Shown here in pieces: positions 25,407 through 34,375 of a stretch of 64,000 nt of DNA. Position numbers and translations under genes: made by a program. The notes below the pieces were generated by a model, which made no database searches, was not told where the DNA came from, and saw only the letters and a list, made by a program, of their open reading frames with translations. Every line of letters starts with the position of its first letter. Positions within the stretch are counted from its first letter, which is position 1. Location: the NCBI RefSeq assembly GCF_016925615.1, contig NZ_CP070499.1, positions 5,518,001-5,582,000 on the forward strand, in the 5' to 3' direction. Source of the DNA: Natronosporangium hydrolyticum (GTDB lineage: Bacteria > Actinomycetota > Actinomycetes > Mycobacteriales > Micromonosporaceae).

Positions 25407-27128
25407 CTACGGGTGGTGATCGTGATCAACACCGGTGCCGGCGTCCGCGACCGGCACCGTGACCACGGTGGTGATTCGTTCGAACTCGTCGACCAGGACT
25501 CGGATCTCGATCTCCCAGTCACCCGCGATCGAGAGTTCGCCGCCGGAGTGCTCCCAGCTGCCCGGCCCCGCCGGCTCCGGCTCCCGGCTGATCCGGTCGA
25601 TCTCGGCCTCCGGGAGGCTGAACTGCAGCTCCGCCGGCACCTCCAGCGACACCGGGTCGCCGGCCTCATCCAGCAACTCCACCGTCACCTGGTTGTCGCC
25701 GGCGACCGCCGGGTCCACGGTGAGCTCCACCTGGTACTCCGGCCCCAGCGGGTGGGTCTCCTGATAGGGCTCGGCGGCGGCTGCCGCCTCATCGAGCGCC
25801 TGCTGAGTACGGGCGGGGACGGTGTTGACCAGCACCGCGGTGAGCGCGAGCACGCCGACCAGGATCACCGCCGCCTCGACCCGCACGGTCCTGGTGAGCC
25901 GCTGCCACGCCTGCTGGCCGCCCTGCCGCACCGCCGGCACCAGCCAGCGGCGGTTGTACCCGCCGAGCGCGACCACCGCGGCGACCAGGCCGACCTTCGC
26001 CAGCAGCAGCCAGCCGTACGAGGTGCCGGTGAGCCCGCTGAGGGTACGGATCTCCGCCCAGCCGAGGGCGATCCCGCCCACGGTCACCACCAGCACGCTG
26101 GCGGCGGCGAGGGTCGAGAACCGCGCCACCATGGCCGCTCCGCCGCTCGCCTCCCCGCCGGCCCGCCGCCGCAGGTGCAGCACCAGGCCGAGGAGGACCA
26201 GACCGCCGAGCCAGACCGCCGCCGCGGCGGTGTGGGACAGGTTCGACGCCCAGATCAGCGCCCGCGGCTCCGCGGTGTAGGTGTGGCCGGCGAACAGGAA
26301 CGAGCCGAGCGCCCCGACTCCGCCGGCGACCGCGAGCGGGCCGGCCCAGGAGACGATGCCCAGCCCGGCCACCCCGAGCAGCAGTACCGCCAGCGCGGCG
26401 AGGCGCAGCAGGGCGCTCGCCCCGGTCGCCGAGCTGACCGCGCCGGCGAGCAGCTGCTCGTCGAGGAGCGCCTGCCCACCGGCGCCGCTGCTGACCGCCG
26501 CGTAGAGCGGGATCGCGACCAGGCTGCCCGCGGCGCCCGCCGCTACCGCCCAGCCGACGATTCTGGTCAGTGGCCGCCGCTCTGCCGGGGCCCGGTCGTG
26601 GACGAAGAGCAGGAAGACCGCGCCGCCGACCGCCAGCAGCGTCCCCGCATAGGTGAGCCAGCGGCCGGCCGCCGCCGCTGCGCCCCAGCCGGCCGGCGTG
26701 TCCGGCGGCGGCGCGATGGTGGCCTGGTCGACTACGGCCGGGTCGCCGACGACGAAGGTGAACGACCCGCTGACCGGGTGGGTGTCGGCGGAGATCGCCC
26801 GCCACGCCACCACGTACCCGCCGTCGGGCAGATCGGCCGGCAGCGACACCCGCAGGATGCTTCGATCCGACCCGTGACCGGCGTCGTCGGCGTCGACCCG
26901 CTCACCGTCGGCGTCGAAGACCCGCAGCGGCTCCGGCGGCGGCTCCACCGGTTCGTTGAAGTGCAGCACGACCTCGGTGGGGGCCTCCGCGAACACCTCG
27001 CCGTCGGCCGGGTCGCTATCGAGCAGCACCGCGTGGGCGTGGGCGGGCGCGGCCGCGAACACGGTCGCGGCGAACACCCCCACCAGCGCCGCCCACGCGT
27101 ACCGCAGGTGGGGGTGTGGCTTGGTCAC
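25407..27128 (-). CDS. CopC-CopD copper resistance/import fusion
   Basis: A 573-residue fusion. After a signal peptide, HAVLLDSDPADGE supplies the N-terminal His ligand of CopC, with a second site at DTHPVSGSF. From about residue 145 eight or nine membrane segments form a CopD domain, including FAGHTYTAEPRALIWASNLS and a histidine-bearing helix after it. A C-terminal extracellular beta domain (residues about 480-560) resembles the YtkA/DUF-type domain seen after CopD in actinobacteria. It is thought to mediate copper uptake or tolerance. GTG start. Ends with a His-rich DHDHHP tail. Confidence 0.9.
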   Translation of the reverse strand: MTKPHPHLRYAWAALVGVFAATVFAAAPAHAHAVLLDSDPADGEVFAEAPTEVVLHFNEPVEPPPEPLRVFDADGERVDADDAGHGSDRSILRVSLPADLPDGGYVVAWRAISADTHPVSGSFTFVVGDPAVVDQATIAPPPDTPAGWGAAAAAGRWLTYAGTLLAVGGAVFLLFVHDRAPAERRPLTRIVGWAVAAGAAGSLVAIPLYAAVSSGAGGQALLDEQLLAGAVSSATGASALLRLAALAVLLLGVAGLGIVSWAGPLAVAGGVGALGSFLFAGHTYTAEPRALIWASNLSHTAAAAVWLGGLVLLGLVLHLRRRAGGEASGGAAMVARFSTLAAASVLVVTVGGIALGWAEIRTLSGLTGTSYGWLLLAKVGLVAAVVALGGYNRRWLVPAVRQGGQQAWQRLTRTVRVEAAVILVGVLALTAVLVNTVPARTQQALDEAAAAAEPYQETHPLGPEYQVELTVDPAVAGDNQVTVELLDEAGDPVSLEVPAELQFSLPEAEIDRISREPEPAGPGSWEHSGGELSIAGDWEIEIRVLVDEFERITTVVTVPVADAGTGVDHDHHP

Positions 27129-27175
27129 GACCGGGTAGTCGGCCAGCCGCGCCGTTCAGTTCCCGGCAATCGTGG

Positions 27176-30100
27176 CTAATCGACGCGAGGGGTGGCGCGC
27201 AGGCCACTGTGGAGGTAGGTGGCCCCGTCGGGGAGCTGGTAGAAGCTGACCGCCTGCCAGGTACGCGCACCGGGCAGCCGCACCGCGTACACCCCGGCCG
27301 CCGGATCGACCGGGTGCAACGTCAACTCGGTCGGCGGCCGGCCCAGCCCCGGGGTCCGATGATCGACGACCGTAACGAGCTGATCGCCCCGGACCTCGTA
27401 CCGGACGCCGGTGCGCTGGTAGACCCCGGCCCACCGGCCGAGGTCGGCGGTGGCCGGTTCTGAGCTGGCCGATTCTGGGCTGGGGGTCACCGGGTCCGGC
27501 AGCCGCACCCCGGTCAGCTCCTCGATCAGTTCCCTGATCAGCACCGTATGCAGGTCGGCGGCGAACCCGCCGTTGGTCAGCAGGGTGACCGCCAGGTCGT
27601 GGTCGGGCAACAGCCGCAGGAAGGCGTGCTGGCCCAGGGTGCTGCCGTTGTGCCCGATCATCGCCGAGCCGCCGGCCGGGCCCCGGAACCAGCCGAGCCC
27701 CCAGGAGTCGGCGACCTGGTGGCCACCGGGCACCGGCGCCTGTTCGGCCTGCATCGCCGCCACCAGCTCGGCCGAGAGTAGCCGGCCGCCGCCGGTGGTC
27801 ACCCCGGCGTCGAGGTGCAGGCCGGCGAAGGTGAGCAGGTCGTCGGCGGTGGCGCAGGGGGTGCCGCCGAATGCGGCGGTGGCGCGCGGCAACGACCACA
27901 CCTCGGTACGCCGCAGCGGCTCGTCCGCCTCGTGGACGTGGCCCACCGCCACCCGGTGCAGCAGCGCCTGCTCGGGCAGGGTGCTGACCCCGGTCAGGCC
28001 GGCCGGGTCGAGCAGCAGCTCCCGCAGCGCCTCGTCCCACACCTGGCCGGTGATTACTTCGATCAGTCGCCCCACCACCGCGTACCCGCTGTTGCTGTAG
28101 GAGAGGGTGGCCCCGGGTGCGTGCAGCTGCGGCACCTCGGCGAGCGCGGCGACGTACCTGGCGAGGCAGTCGTCGCCGCGACCGAAGTCGTGGAAGAGGT
28201 CTCCGTCGATGCCGCTGGTGTGGGTGAGCAGGTGCCGCAGCGTGATCTGCCCGGTGGCGGAGCGGTCGGCCAGCCGCAGCTCCGGCAGGTAGTTGACGAC
28301 CGGTTTGTCCAGGTCGAGCCGGCCCTGGTCGACCAGGCGCAGGGCGGCGGTGGCGGTCAACGGCTTGGTGATCGAGCCGATCTGGAACCGGGTCTCCGGC
28401 GTCACCGGCACCGTGGTCTCCACATTGGTTACACCGGTGGCGACGACCGTCCGGTCGGTGCCGCGGCGCACCCCGAGCACCGCCCCCGGCACCCGGAACT
28501 CATTGCTCAACTCGGCCAGCCGCCGCTGCCACCGGTCGCCGGCCAGGCGCGGTGCCGCGCCGGTGTGCCGGGTGACCCAGTCCACCACCCGCTGGCAGTA
28601 GTCGACCGCGTGCGACGGCCGACCATTGGCCAGGAACAGGTGGGAACCGCCCGGGTAGAGCACCAGCCGGGACGGCACCCCCCGCGTCCGCAGCGCCGCG
28701 AACCACTGCTCGGACTGGCCGGGTGGGCACCGGTCGTCCGCGGCTCCGTGCAGTAACAGGGTGGGCGCGGTGACTTCACCGACCCGCTGGTAGGGCGACT
28801 GGCCGGCGAGCAGCTCGGGGTCGCGCCACGGCAACGCGGTCAGCTCGTACTCGGCGATCACGTGGCCGGCGTCGGAGGTGCCGATCATGCTGCTCGCATC
28901 CGCGATCGGAGCGCCCACCACCGCCGCCCGGAACCGGTCGGTCCGGGTGGTCAGCCAGCAGGTCATGAACCCGCCGTAGCTGTAGCCGGTGACCGCCAGC
29001 CGATCCGGGTCGGCCACCCCCGCCGCGACCAACTGCTCGACCGGGGCGAGAAAGTCCTGCTCGTCAGCGACCCCCCAGCCGCCCACCGCGCCGGTGAAGA
29101 ACTCCTCGCCGTACCCGTCGCTGCCGCGCGGGTTGACCAGCAGCACCGCCCAACCCCGGGCGGCGAGCAGCTGCCAGTAGAACCGGCCCGGATTCGGCAC
29201 CGGGTTCCAGGCGTTGTGCGGGCCGCCGTGGATGTCCAGCAGCAGCGGCGCCGGGGTCCGCGTGGCCGAGTCGCGCAGCAGCCACCCCTGCACCCGGGTG
29301 CCGTCGGGGGCGTCGAACCAGCGCTCCTCGGGCTCGATCAGCGCCACCCCGGGCAGCGAATGATCGGTCAGGACGGTCACCGCACCGGAACCCGGATCGG
29401 CCAGCGCCACCTCGCCGAACGAAGCCGGCCCGGCGAGGGTGACCGCACAGCGGCCGGTCTGCCCCGCCACCGACGGCGCCGCCACCACCCGCCCGTCGCC
29501 ACCGGCCACCAGCCGGGCCGGGCCGGTGAGGTCCCCGTCGAGGGCGTAGAGCTGGGTGCAGCCGTGGTGCCGGGCGCAGAAGAGCAGGATCTGGCCGTTG
29601 GTGGTGAATCGGGGCAGTCCACCGGGGTAGCCCGGGCCGCCGGGCATGACGTTGCGGTCCAGCTCCGGCGCCAGCTGCCGGACCCCTCCCGCAGCCTCCT
29701 CGCCGAGCGGGACCAGCAGCAGCTGGTCGTGGCCGACCCGCACCTCGGCCGCCCCGATCACGATCAGCGCGTCTCCGGCGGGAACCCAGGTCACCGCGGC
29801 CACGTGGCCGGCGAACACCTCCCGGGGCTCACCGGTGCCCAGGTCGAGCACCACCGCCTCGGACTTCCGGCGGGACAGGTCGTGCTCCGGCCGGAAGCTG
29901 GTCGCGAAGGCGAGCGAGCCACCATCGGGCGACCAGGCCGGGGTGCCGGCGTGCCAGTCCCCCTCGGTGACCTGCCTGGCCTCGCCGTCGGCGAGGTCGA
30001 CCACGAAGAGCTGCCGCCGCCGGCCCCGCCACCAGCCCTGACCGTCGAGTTTGTACCGCAACCGGTCGGCGACGAGCGGCGCGTGGTCCGGTTGGTCGGG

Positions 30101-30508
30101 CTGCTCCCCCTGGTCGACCAGGGCGGTGAAGGCGATCCGGCTCCCGTCCGGGGACCAGACCGCCGGGCCGGCGCCGCCGGGCAGGCTGGTGAGCTGCCGG
30201 GGCTCGCCTGGCCCGGCCGGAAGCAGCCACAGCTGCGCCGGACCCCCTTCGGCCGGGCGGCGCAGGAACGCCAACTGGGTGCCGTCCGGGGCCCAGGCCG
30301 GCGACGAGTCGCCGGTGCCGAAAGTGAGCTGGGTAGGCTCGCCGCCGTCAGCAGCCACCCGCCACAGTGCGCTGCGCCGCTCGTCGGCCTCGCTCGCGAC
30401 CGAGTGCATGGTGTAGACCACGCTGGCGCCGTCCGGCGAGATCGCCGGCTGGCTGGGCAGGCGTAGCCGCGCCAGGTCTGCCAGCTGGGGTCGCCGGGCC
30501 GTTGCCAT
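27176..30508 (-). CDS. Fused S9 serine peptidase and S12 beta-lactamase-like enzyme
   Basis: An 1110-residue two-enzyme fusion without a signal peptide. Residues 1-400 are WD40-like repeats of a prolyl-oligopeptidase propeller (AWAPDGTQLAFLR, VWSPDGSRIAF). The alpha/beta hydrolase domain has nucleophile GYSYGGF (about 509), Asp in GAADDRCPP (about 590) and His in GGSHLF (about 620). Residues about 660-1010 are a class C beta-lactamase/esterase domain with SITK (about 709), YSNSGY (about 803) and HNGS (about 951). A short beta-barrel-like C-terminal region resembling those of S12 enzymes follows. Both active sites look intact. Substrate unknown. Confidence 0.88.
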   Translation of the reverse strand: MATARRPQLADLARLRLPSQPAISPDGASVVYTMHSVASEADERRSALWRVAADGGEPTQLTFGTGDSSPAWAPDGTQLAFLRRPAEGGPAQLWLLPAGPGEPRQLTSLPGGAGPAVWSPDGSRIAFTALVDQGEQPDQPDHAPLVADRLRYKLDGQGWWRGRRRQLFVVDLADGEARQVTEGDWHAGTPAWSPDGGSLAFATSFRPEHDLSRRKSEAVVLDLGTGEPREVFAGHVAAVTWVPAGDALIVIGAAEVRVGHDQLLLVPLGEEAAGGVRQLAPELDRNVMPGGPGYPGGLPRFTTNGQILLFCARHHGCTQLYALDGDLTGPARLVAGGDGRVVAAPSVAGQTGRCAVTLAGPASFGEVALADPGSGAVTVLTDHSLPGVALIEPEERWFDAPDGTRVQGWLLRDSATRTPAPLLLDIHGGPHNAWNPVPNPGRFYWQLLAARGWAVLLVNPRGSDGYGEEFFTGAVGGWGVADEQDFLAPVEQLVAAGVADPDRLAVTGYSYGGFMTCWLTTRTDRFRAAVVGAPIADASSMIGTSDAGHVIAEYELTALPWRDPELLAGQSPYQRVGEVTAPTLLLHGAADDRCPPGQSEQWFAALRTRGVPSRLVLYPGGSHLFLANGRPSHAVDYCQRVVDWVTRHTGAAPRLAGDRWQRRLAELSNEFRVPGAVLGVRRGTDRTVVATGVTNVETTVPVTPETRFQIGSITKPLTATAALRLVDQGRLDLDKPVVNYLPELRLADRSATGQITLRHLLTHTSGIDGDLFHDFGRGDDCLARYVAALAEVPQLHAPGATLSYSNSGYAVVGRLIEVITGQVWDEALRELLLDPAGLTGVSTLPEQALLHRVAVGHVHEADEPLRRTEVWSLPRATAAFGGTPCATADDLLTFAGLHLDAGVTTGGGRLLSAELVAAMQAEQAPVPGGHQVADSWGLGWFRGPAGGSAMIGHNGSTLGQHAFLRLLPDHDLAVTLLTNGGFAADLHTVLIRELIEELTGVRLPDPVTPSPESASSEPATADLGRWAGVYQRTGVRYEVRGDQLVTVVDHRTPGLGRPPTELTLHPVDPAAGVYAVRLPGARTWQAVSFYQLPDGATYLHSGLRATPRVD

Positions 30509-30579
30509 GATCGACTCCTTCCGCGCCGCGCTCCGTCATCCCTATCACGGATGCCGGGCCCGCGCGGGAGTCGATCATG
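30506..30579. repeat. 13-bp inverted repeat around start of the fused peptidase gene
   Basis: CATGATCGACTCC at 30506-30518 is repeated inverted as GGAGTCGATCATG at 30567-30579. On the minus strand the left copy contains the GGAG ribosome binding site and ATG of the peptidase gene; the right copy overlaps the stop codon of the ChaB gene. Spacing is 48 nt. Confidence 0.7.
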
Positions 30580-30979
30580 AACGCTGACGGGCCCGGCGGG
30601 TGCTCCGTTCGTTCGCTCGCTGGATCGCCTCGACCAGCTCCGGCTTGCTCATCCGGGATCGGCCACTGACCTCCAGCCGCTTCGCCACCTGCAGCAGGTC
30701 CTGCTTGGAGGCGTTGGCGTCCACCCCACCGGCGGTGGCGACCGGCCGCTGCCCCCGCCCCCGCTTCGCCTGCTCGTCGCTGGGCCCCTTCGCCCGCTTC
30801 GGCTCCCAGTGGTCGCCGACCTTCTGGAAGCTGTGCTTCAACGCCGCGAACGCGGTCTGGTGCGCCCGGCGCCCTTCGCCGTAGGTCTCGACCGCCGAAT
30901 CGTGTGCCTTGACCCAGGTGTCGCGCGCCTTCTTCGGTGACCGCTGCACGGTGTCCGGCAACTCGTCACGTCCCGGCAT
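30575..30979 (-). CDS. ChaB/Rho-N domain protein
   Basis: A 134-residue basic protein. Residues 1-60 match the ChaB domain (LPDTVQRSPKKARDTWVKAH, FAALKHSFQKVGDHW). Residues 90-130 are a Rho N-terminal/SAP-like helical module (KQDLLQVAKRLEVSGRSRMS, KPELVEAIQRANERS) linked through a Lys/Arg-rich stretch. It probably binds nucleic acid (inference). Upstream of the fused peptidase gene on the same strand. Confidence 0.85.
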   Translation of the reverse strand: MPGRDELPDTVQRSPKKARDTWVKAHDSAVETYGEGRRAHQTAFAALKHSFQKVGDHWEPKRAKGPSDEQAKRGRGQRPVATAGGVDANASKQDLLQVAKRLEVSGRSRMSKPELVEAIQRANERSTRRARQRS

Positions 30980-31007
30980 GACCTCCTCCTCCCGGTGCTG
31001 CGCACGC

Positions 31008-32255
31008 TCAGACCGCGGTGAGCGCTGCCGCGCCCCGGCCCCCGGGGTACACCTCGGGGCTCACCCGCCCCGGCTGCAGCAGCACCTTGGTGCACTCTTC
31101 CTGCTTCTTCTGGAAAATCTCGTACCCGTGGGCGGCCTGCTCCAGCGGCAGATAGTGACTCGCCATATCCATCGTCCCTAGTGGATCGGAGTCGTCGAGC
31201 ACCAACGGCAACAGCTCATCCACCCACCGGCGGACGTGGCACTGACCCATCCGCAGCTGAATCCCCTTGTCGAACATGGCCCGCATCGGCAACGGATCCA
31301 CCGCCCCGCTGTAGACGCCGATAATCGAGACCGTGCCGCCGCGGCGTACCGCCGCCACCGCATCCGACAACGCCCGCAGCCGGTCGACCGCGGCGCTCTT
31401 CGCCGCCGGCCGGCCGAGGAAATCCGGCAGCACCGACGCGGCGTGCTGGCCCACCTTCGCCACCGGGTTACCGGCCGACTCCATCCCCACCGCATCGATC
31501 ACACTGTCCGGCCCACGACCCCCGGTCCGCTCCCGCAACACCTCGGGCACGTCGTCGATCCGCTGCGCGTCCAGCACCTCAATGCCGGCCCGGGCCGCCA
31601 TCGCCAACCGCTCCGGCACCAGGTCCACACCGAACACCCGGGCGGCGCCGAGCTGCAACGCCGCCCGCGCGCTGAACTGGCCCACCGGCCCCAGCCCGAA
31701 CACGGCCACCGTCGACCCTTCGCTGATCGCGGCGAACCGGGCCGCCTGCCAACCGCTGGGCAGGATGTCCGAGAGGTACAGGAAGCGGTCGTCGGCCGGA
31801 CCATCCGGGACCTTGATCGGCCCGAAGTTGGCGTACGGCACCCGGAGATACTCGGCCTGGCCACCGTCCACATGCCCGTACAGCTCGGTGTAGCCGAACA
31901 GCGACGCGCCCATGCCGTGGCTACGGTTCTGCGTGGTTTCACACTGGGCGTAGAGCCGCCGCCGGCACATCCAACACTCACCGCAGGAAACGTTGAACGG
32001 CACCACCACCCGATCGCCAGGCCGGAGGTGGTCCTGGGCGGCGGCCCCGACCTCCTCCACCACGCCCATCGGCTCGTGGCCGAGGATGTCACCCCGGCGT
32101 AAGAACGGCGAGAGCACCTCGTAGAGGTGCAGATCTGACCCGCAGATGCCGCTGCTGGTCACCCGCACAATGGCGTCGGTCGGATGCTGGATCTCCGGAT
32201 CCGGCACCTCCTCGACCCGAATCTGCCGCTTCCCCTGCCAGGTAACCGCCTTCAC
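31008..32255 (-). CDS. Zinc-dependent alcohol dehydrogenase
   Basis: A 415-residue medium-chain dehydrogenase of the formaldehyde-dehydrogenase-like branch. Catalytic zinc ligands lie in SGICGSDLHLYE and GHEPMGVVEEVG; the structural-zinc Cys set is CGECWMCRRRLYAQC. The nucleotide-binding motif is FGLGPVGQFSARAA, followed by an acidic VDLVPERL that favours NAD. It has the extra loop typical of glutathione-independent members. Substrate unknown. Confidence 0.88.
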   Translation of the reverse strand: MKAVTWQGKRQIRVEEVPDPEIQHPTDAIVRVTSSGICGSDLHLYEVLSPFLRRGDILGHEPMGVVEEVGAAAQDHLRPGDRVVVPFNVSCGECWMCRRRLYAQCETTQNRSHGMGASLFGYTELYGHVDGGQAEYLRVPYANFGPIKVPDGPADDRFLYLSDILPSGWQAARFAAISEGSTVAVFGLGPVGQFSARAALQLGAARVFGVDLVPERLAMAARAGIEVLDAQRIDDVPEVLRERTGGRGPDSVIDAVGMESAGNPVAKVGQHAASVLPDFLGRPAAKSAAVDRLRALSDAVAAVRRGGTVSIIGVYSGAVDPLPMRAMFDKGIQLRMGQCHVRRWVDELLPLVLDDSDPLGTMDMASHYLPLEQAAHGYEIFQKKQEECTKVLLQPGRVSPEVYPGGRGAAALTAV

Positions 32256-32300
32256 AGGCTCACCCTCCTCGGTTGCAACCGGCCTCGTACGCCGATCGGC

Positions 32301-32891
32301 TCAGCCGGTGGCGGCGGTGACCCGCTCGGCCTTCGGGGCGGCTTCGGCCGCCGCCTCGGCCAACTCTGGCCGGAACCGGTAGGCGCCGGCGCCCAACGCG
32401 TAGGACAGATGCCCACCGAGCGCCCCACCGGCGCCGACCGCGGAGAGGCCCAGCAAACCCCACACCTGGCCGGCCAGGTGGCTGCCGCGGGTGCGATGCC
32501 GGTACGAGGCGAGGTAGCAGACGATGCCGGTCGCGTTGGCCAAGAAGTGGACGAACCCCACCCGGCGCTGCTGCTGGTCGAGATTGCGGAAGTCGACCGC
32601 CCCGGCTGCGGCGGCCGGCATCGCGGTCAGCAAGCCGGTCAGGACCATCGCCTGAGCTGCCCGTTGCTGACCCGGGATGGCGTCGAGGACGCTGGCGGAG
32701 ATCCACGCCCCGGCCGGCGCGAGCACCAGCGCCGGATGCAGCGGATGCCCGGCCGATTCGCCGCTGAGGTGTCTCACCAGTGGTCGACCGTCCGGGAACA
32801 CCCGTCGCCACCAGCGCTGCAGCGCGCTCGCCGGGCGGTCGACGCGTTCCAGCGTCTCGGTCTTCTCAAGGACGCGCTTCACTCCGCTCAT
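32301..32891 (-). CDS. DUF2231 membrane protein
   Basis: A 196-residue protein with four hydrophobic segments. The motif GHPLHPALVLAPAGAW and the second GGHLSYALG are characteristic of DUF2231 proteins. The N-terminal 50 residues and the Glu/Ala-rich tail are predicted cytoplasmic. Function unknown. It follows the alcohol dehydrogenase gene in the upstream direction by 45 nt on the same strand. Confidence 0.85.
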   Translation of the reverse strand: MSGVKRVLEKTETLERVDRPASALQRWWRRVFPDGRPLVRHLSGESAGHPLHPALVLAPAGAWISASVLDAIPGQQRAAQAMVLTGLLTAMPAAAAGAVDFRNLDQQQRRVGFVHFLANATGIVCYLASYRHRTRGSHLAGQVWGLLGLSAVGAGGALGGHLSYALGAGAYRFRPELAEAAAEAAPKAERVTAATG

Positions 32892-32965
32892 AACGGACAG
32901 CTACCCCGTCGTCGCCATCACAAACCCCCCGCCGCCCTCCCCATGGCCAACCGCCCTCCCCGGCC

Positions 32966-33020
32966 GATCATGAGCTAGTAAGCAGACTCGCCGGGCGTGT
33001 CGGTCACCTGGCTCATGATC
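32966..33020. repeat. Palindromic repeat family 2, copy A
   Basis: A 55-nt element from GATCATGAGC to GCTCATGATC. The 10-bp ends pair perfectly and the middle has GACTCGCCGGGCGTGTC, a second near-palindrome. It overlaps the stop codon of the tandem-TetR gene. A copy at 41065-41119 agrees at 47 of 55 positions by eye. Confidence 0.85.
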
Positions 33021-34218
33021 GCCGGGGAGGGGGCTGCAGCATCGCGTTACCCACCTCGTTCAGCGTCGCCAGTACGCCGGGTCGCGAGCGCAGCCACGGT
33101 GTCCGGGCCGCGTCGTTCACGATCGTCAGCACCGCGTGCACCCGGACCTTCGCCTCGGCCTCGCTCATCGCCGGGTAACCGGACCGAATCAGCTGGATCC
33201 ACTCACCCAGGTAGTCACGCTGGGTCTGTTTGATCAGCGATCGCACCTCGTCGGCGAGGTGCGTGGCCTCACTGACCAGCAGGTCGAGCGAGGTGCTGTG
33301 GTCCATCGCGAACTCGATGTACGACCGCAGCAGCCGGCGCAGACCCTCGCCCGGGTCGGTGACGCCCCGGAGCGCCCGGTACATGTCGTACCGGAGCCAC
33401 TCGTCGCCGCGGGTGAGTGCCGCCGCCAACAGCTGCTGTTTGGAGTCGAAGTGGTAGTAGACGCTACCGCCGGCGATGCCGGCTACGGCGCCGATCTCCT
33501 CCATGCTGACCGCCGAGTACCCCCGCTCGGCGAAGAGCGTGGTCGCCGCCCGTAACAGCCGCTCCCGCCGGGCCACCGGCAGCAGACCAGCCGGCTCCCG
33601 TTCGGCCGACGGGGCCGACGGGGCCGACGGGGCCGACGGCGCCGGACCGGTCTGCAGGATCAGCAGAATCACCTCGCTGAGCAGCTGCTCATACTGACCG
33701 CGCGGCAGCTCGTCAGGGTGGTAGGAGACGCTGCACAACGCCGAGTAGGTGGCGACCGCCAGCATCCGGGTGTCCGCCCGGGACAACTCCGGACGGCGGA
33801 CGGCTACCAGGTCGGCCAGCATGGTCACCGAGGCGGTGACCTCACGCCGGAGCTGAGCGTAGTCGTCACGCGGCAGGCTGCGAGCCTCCCGTTGCCACAA
33901 CCGGCCCAGGCGGCTGTGGTCGAGCGCCGCGGTCGCCAACTGCTCGGCGACGGCGATCAGTTCGGCGTCGGCCGATCGGTCGAGCAGTTCCCGGATCGGC
34001 GTCATCTCCGCGACCAGCGCCGCGGTGAAGAGTTGTGGCTTACCGGCGAAATGACGGTAGAGCGCGGACGGTGCGACGTTGACCGCTGCCGCGACGTCGC
34101 TCATCGACACCTGGTCATAGCCGTAATCCTGGAACAGGTCGGTAGCCGCGGCGATGATCAGGGCACGACGGTTGCGGGGCCGGGTGCCCCGGGGCGGCGC
34201 CGCGCGCTCAAGCGTCAT
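33013..34218 (-). CDS. Tandem TetR-type regulator (two TetR modules)
   Basis: A 401-residue protein made of two complete TetR units. The first HTH (residues about 17-62) reads AATDLFQDYGYDQVSMSDVA then APSALYRHFAGKPQLFTA. The second (about 215-260) reads AATTLFAERGYSAVSMEEIG then GGSVYYHFDSKQQLLAAAL. Each is followed by a helical ligand/dimerisation domain. The linker has four SAP/GAD-like repeats encoded by 9-nt units at 33611-33637. It lies beside a CoA-dependent degradation cluster and probably represses it in response to an acyl-CoA-like ligand (inference). Confidence 0.88.
   Translation of the reverse strand: MTLERAAPPRGTRPRNRRALIIAAATDLFQDYGYDQVSMSDVAAAVNVAPSALYRHFAGKPQLFTAALVAEMTPIRELLDRSADAELIAVAEQLATAALDHSRLGRLWQREARSLPRDDYAQLRREVTASVTMLADLVAVRRPELSRADTRMLAVATYSALCSVSYHPDELPRGQYEQLLSEVILLILQTGPAPSAPSAPSAPSAEREPAGLLPVARRERLLRAATTLFAERGYSAVSMEEIGAVAGIAGGSVYYHFDSKQQLLAAALTRGDEWLRYDMYRALRGVTDPGEGLRRLLRSYIEFAMDHSTSLDLLVSEATHLADEVRSLIKQTQRDYLGEWIQLIRSGYPAMSEAEAKVRVHAVLTIVNDAARTPWLRSRPGVLATLNEVGNAMLQPPPRRS
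33611..33637 (+). repeat. Three 9-nt tandem repeats in TetR-TetR linker
   Basis: GGGGCCGAC occurs three times head to tail, preceded by a degenerate unit. On the coding (minus) strand it encodes Ser-Ala-Pro repeats in the linker between the TetR modules. Unit changes would keep the frame. Confidence 0.8.
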
Positions 34219-34375
34219 CGGTCCCGATCAGCCGCCTTCCGGTCCGCTTCCGAGCACCAGGGTTACCTGCCAAAGGGCTATCACATTACGCCGCCGGTGG
34301 CTCCGTAACCACTCCCTGCGTACGGAGTCGACGCACCCGGTCCGTCGACCTCCTCAGCCCCAGCCAGCGGCCCCA

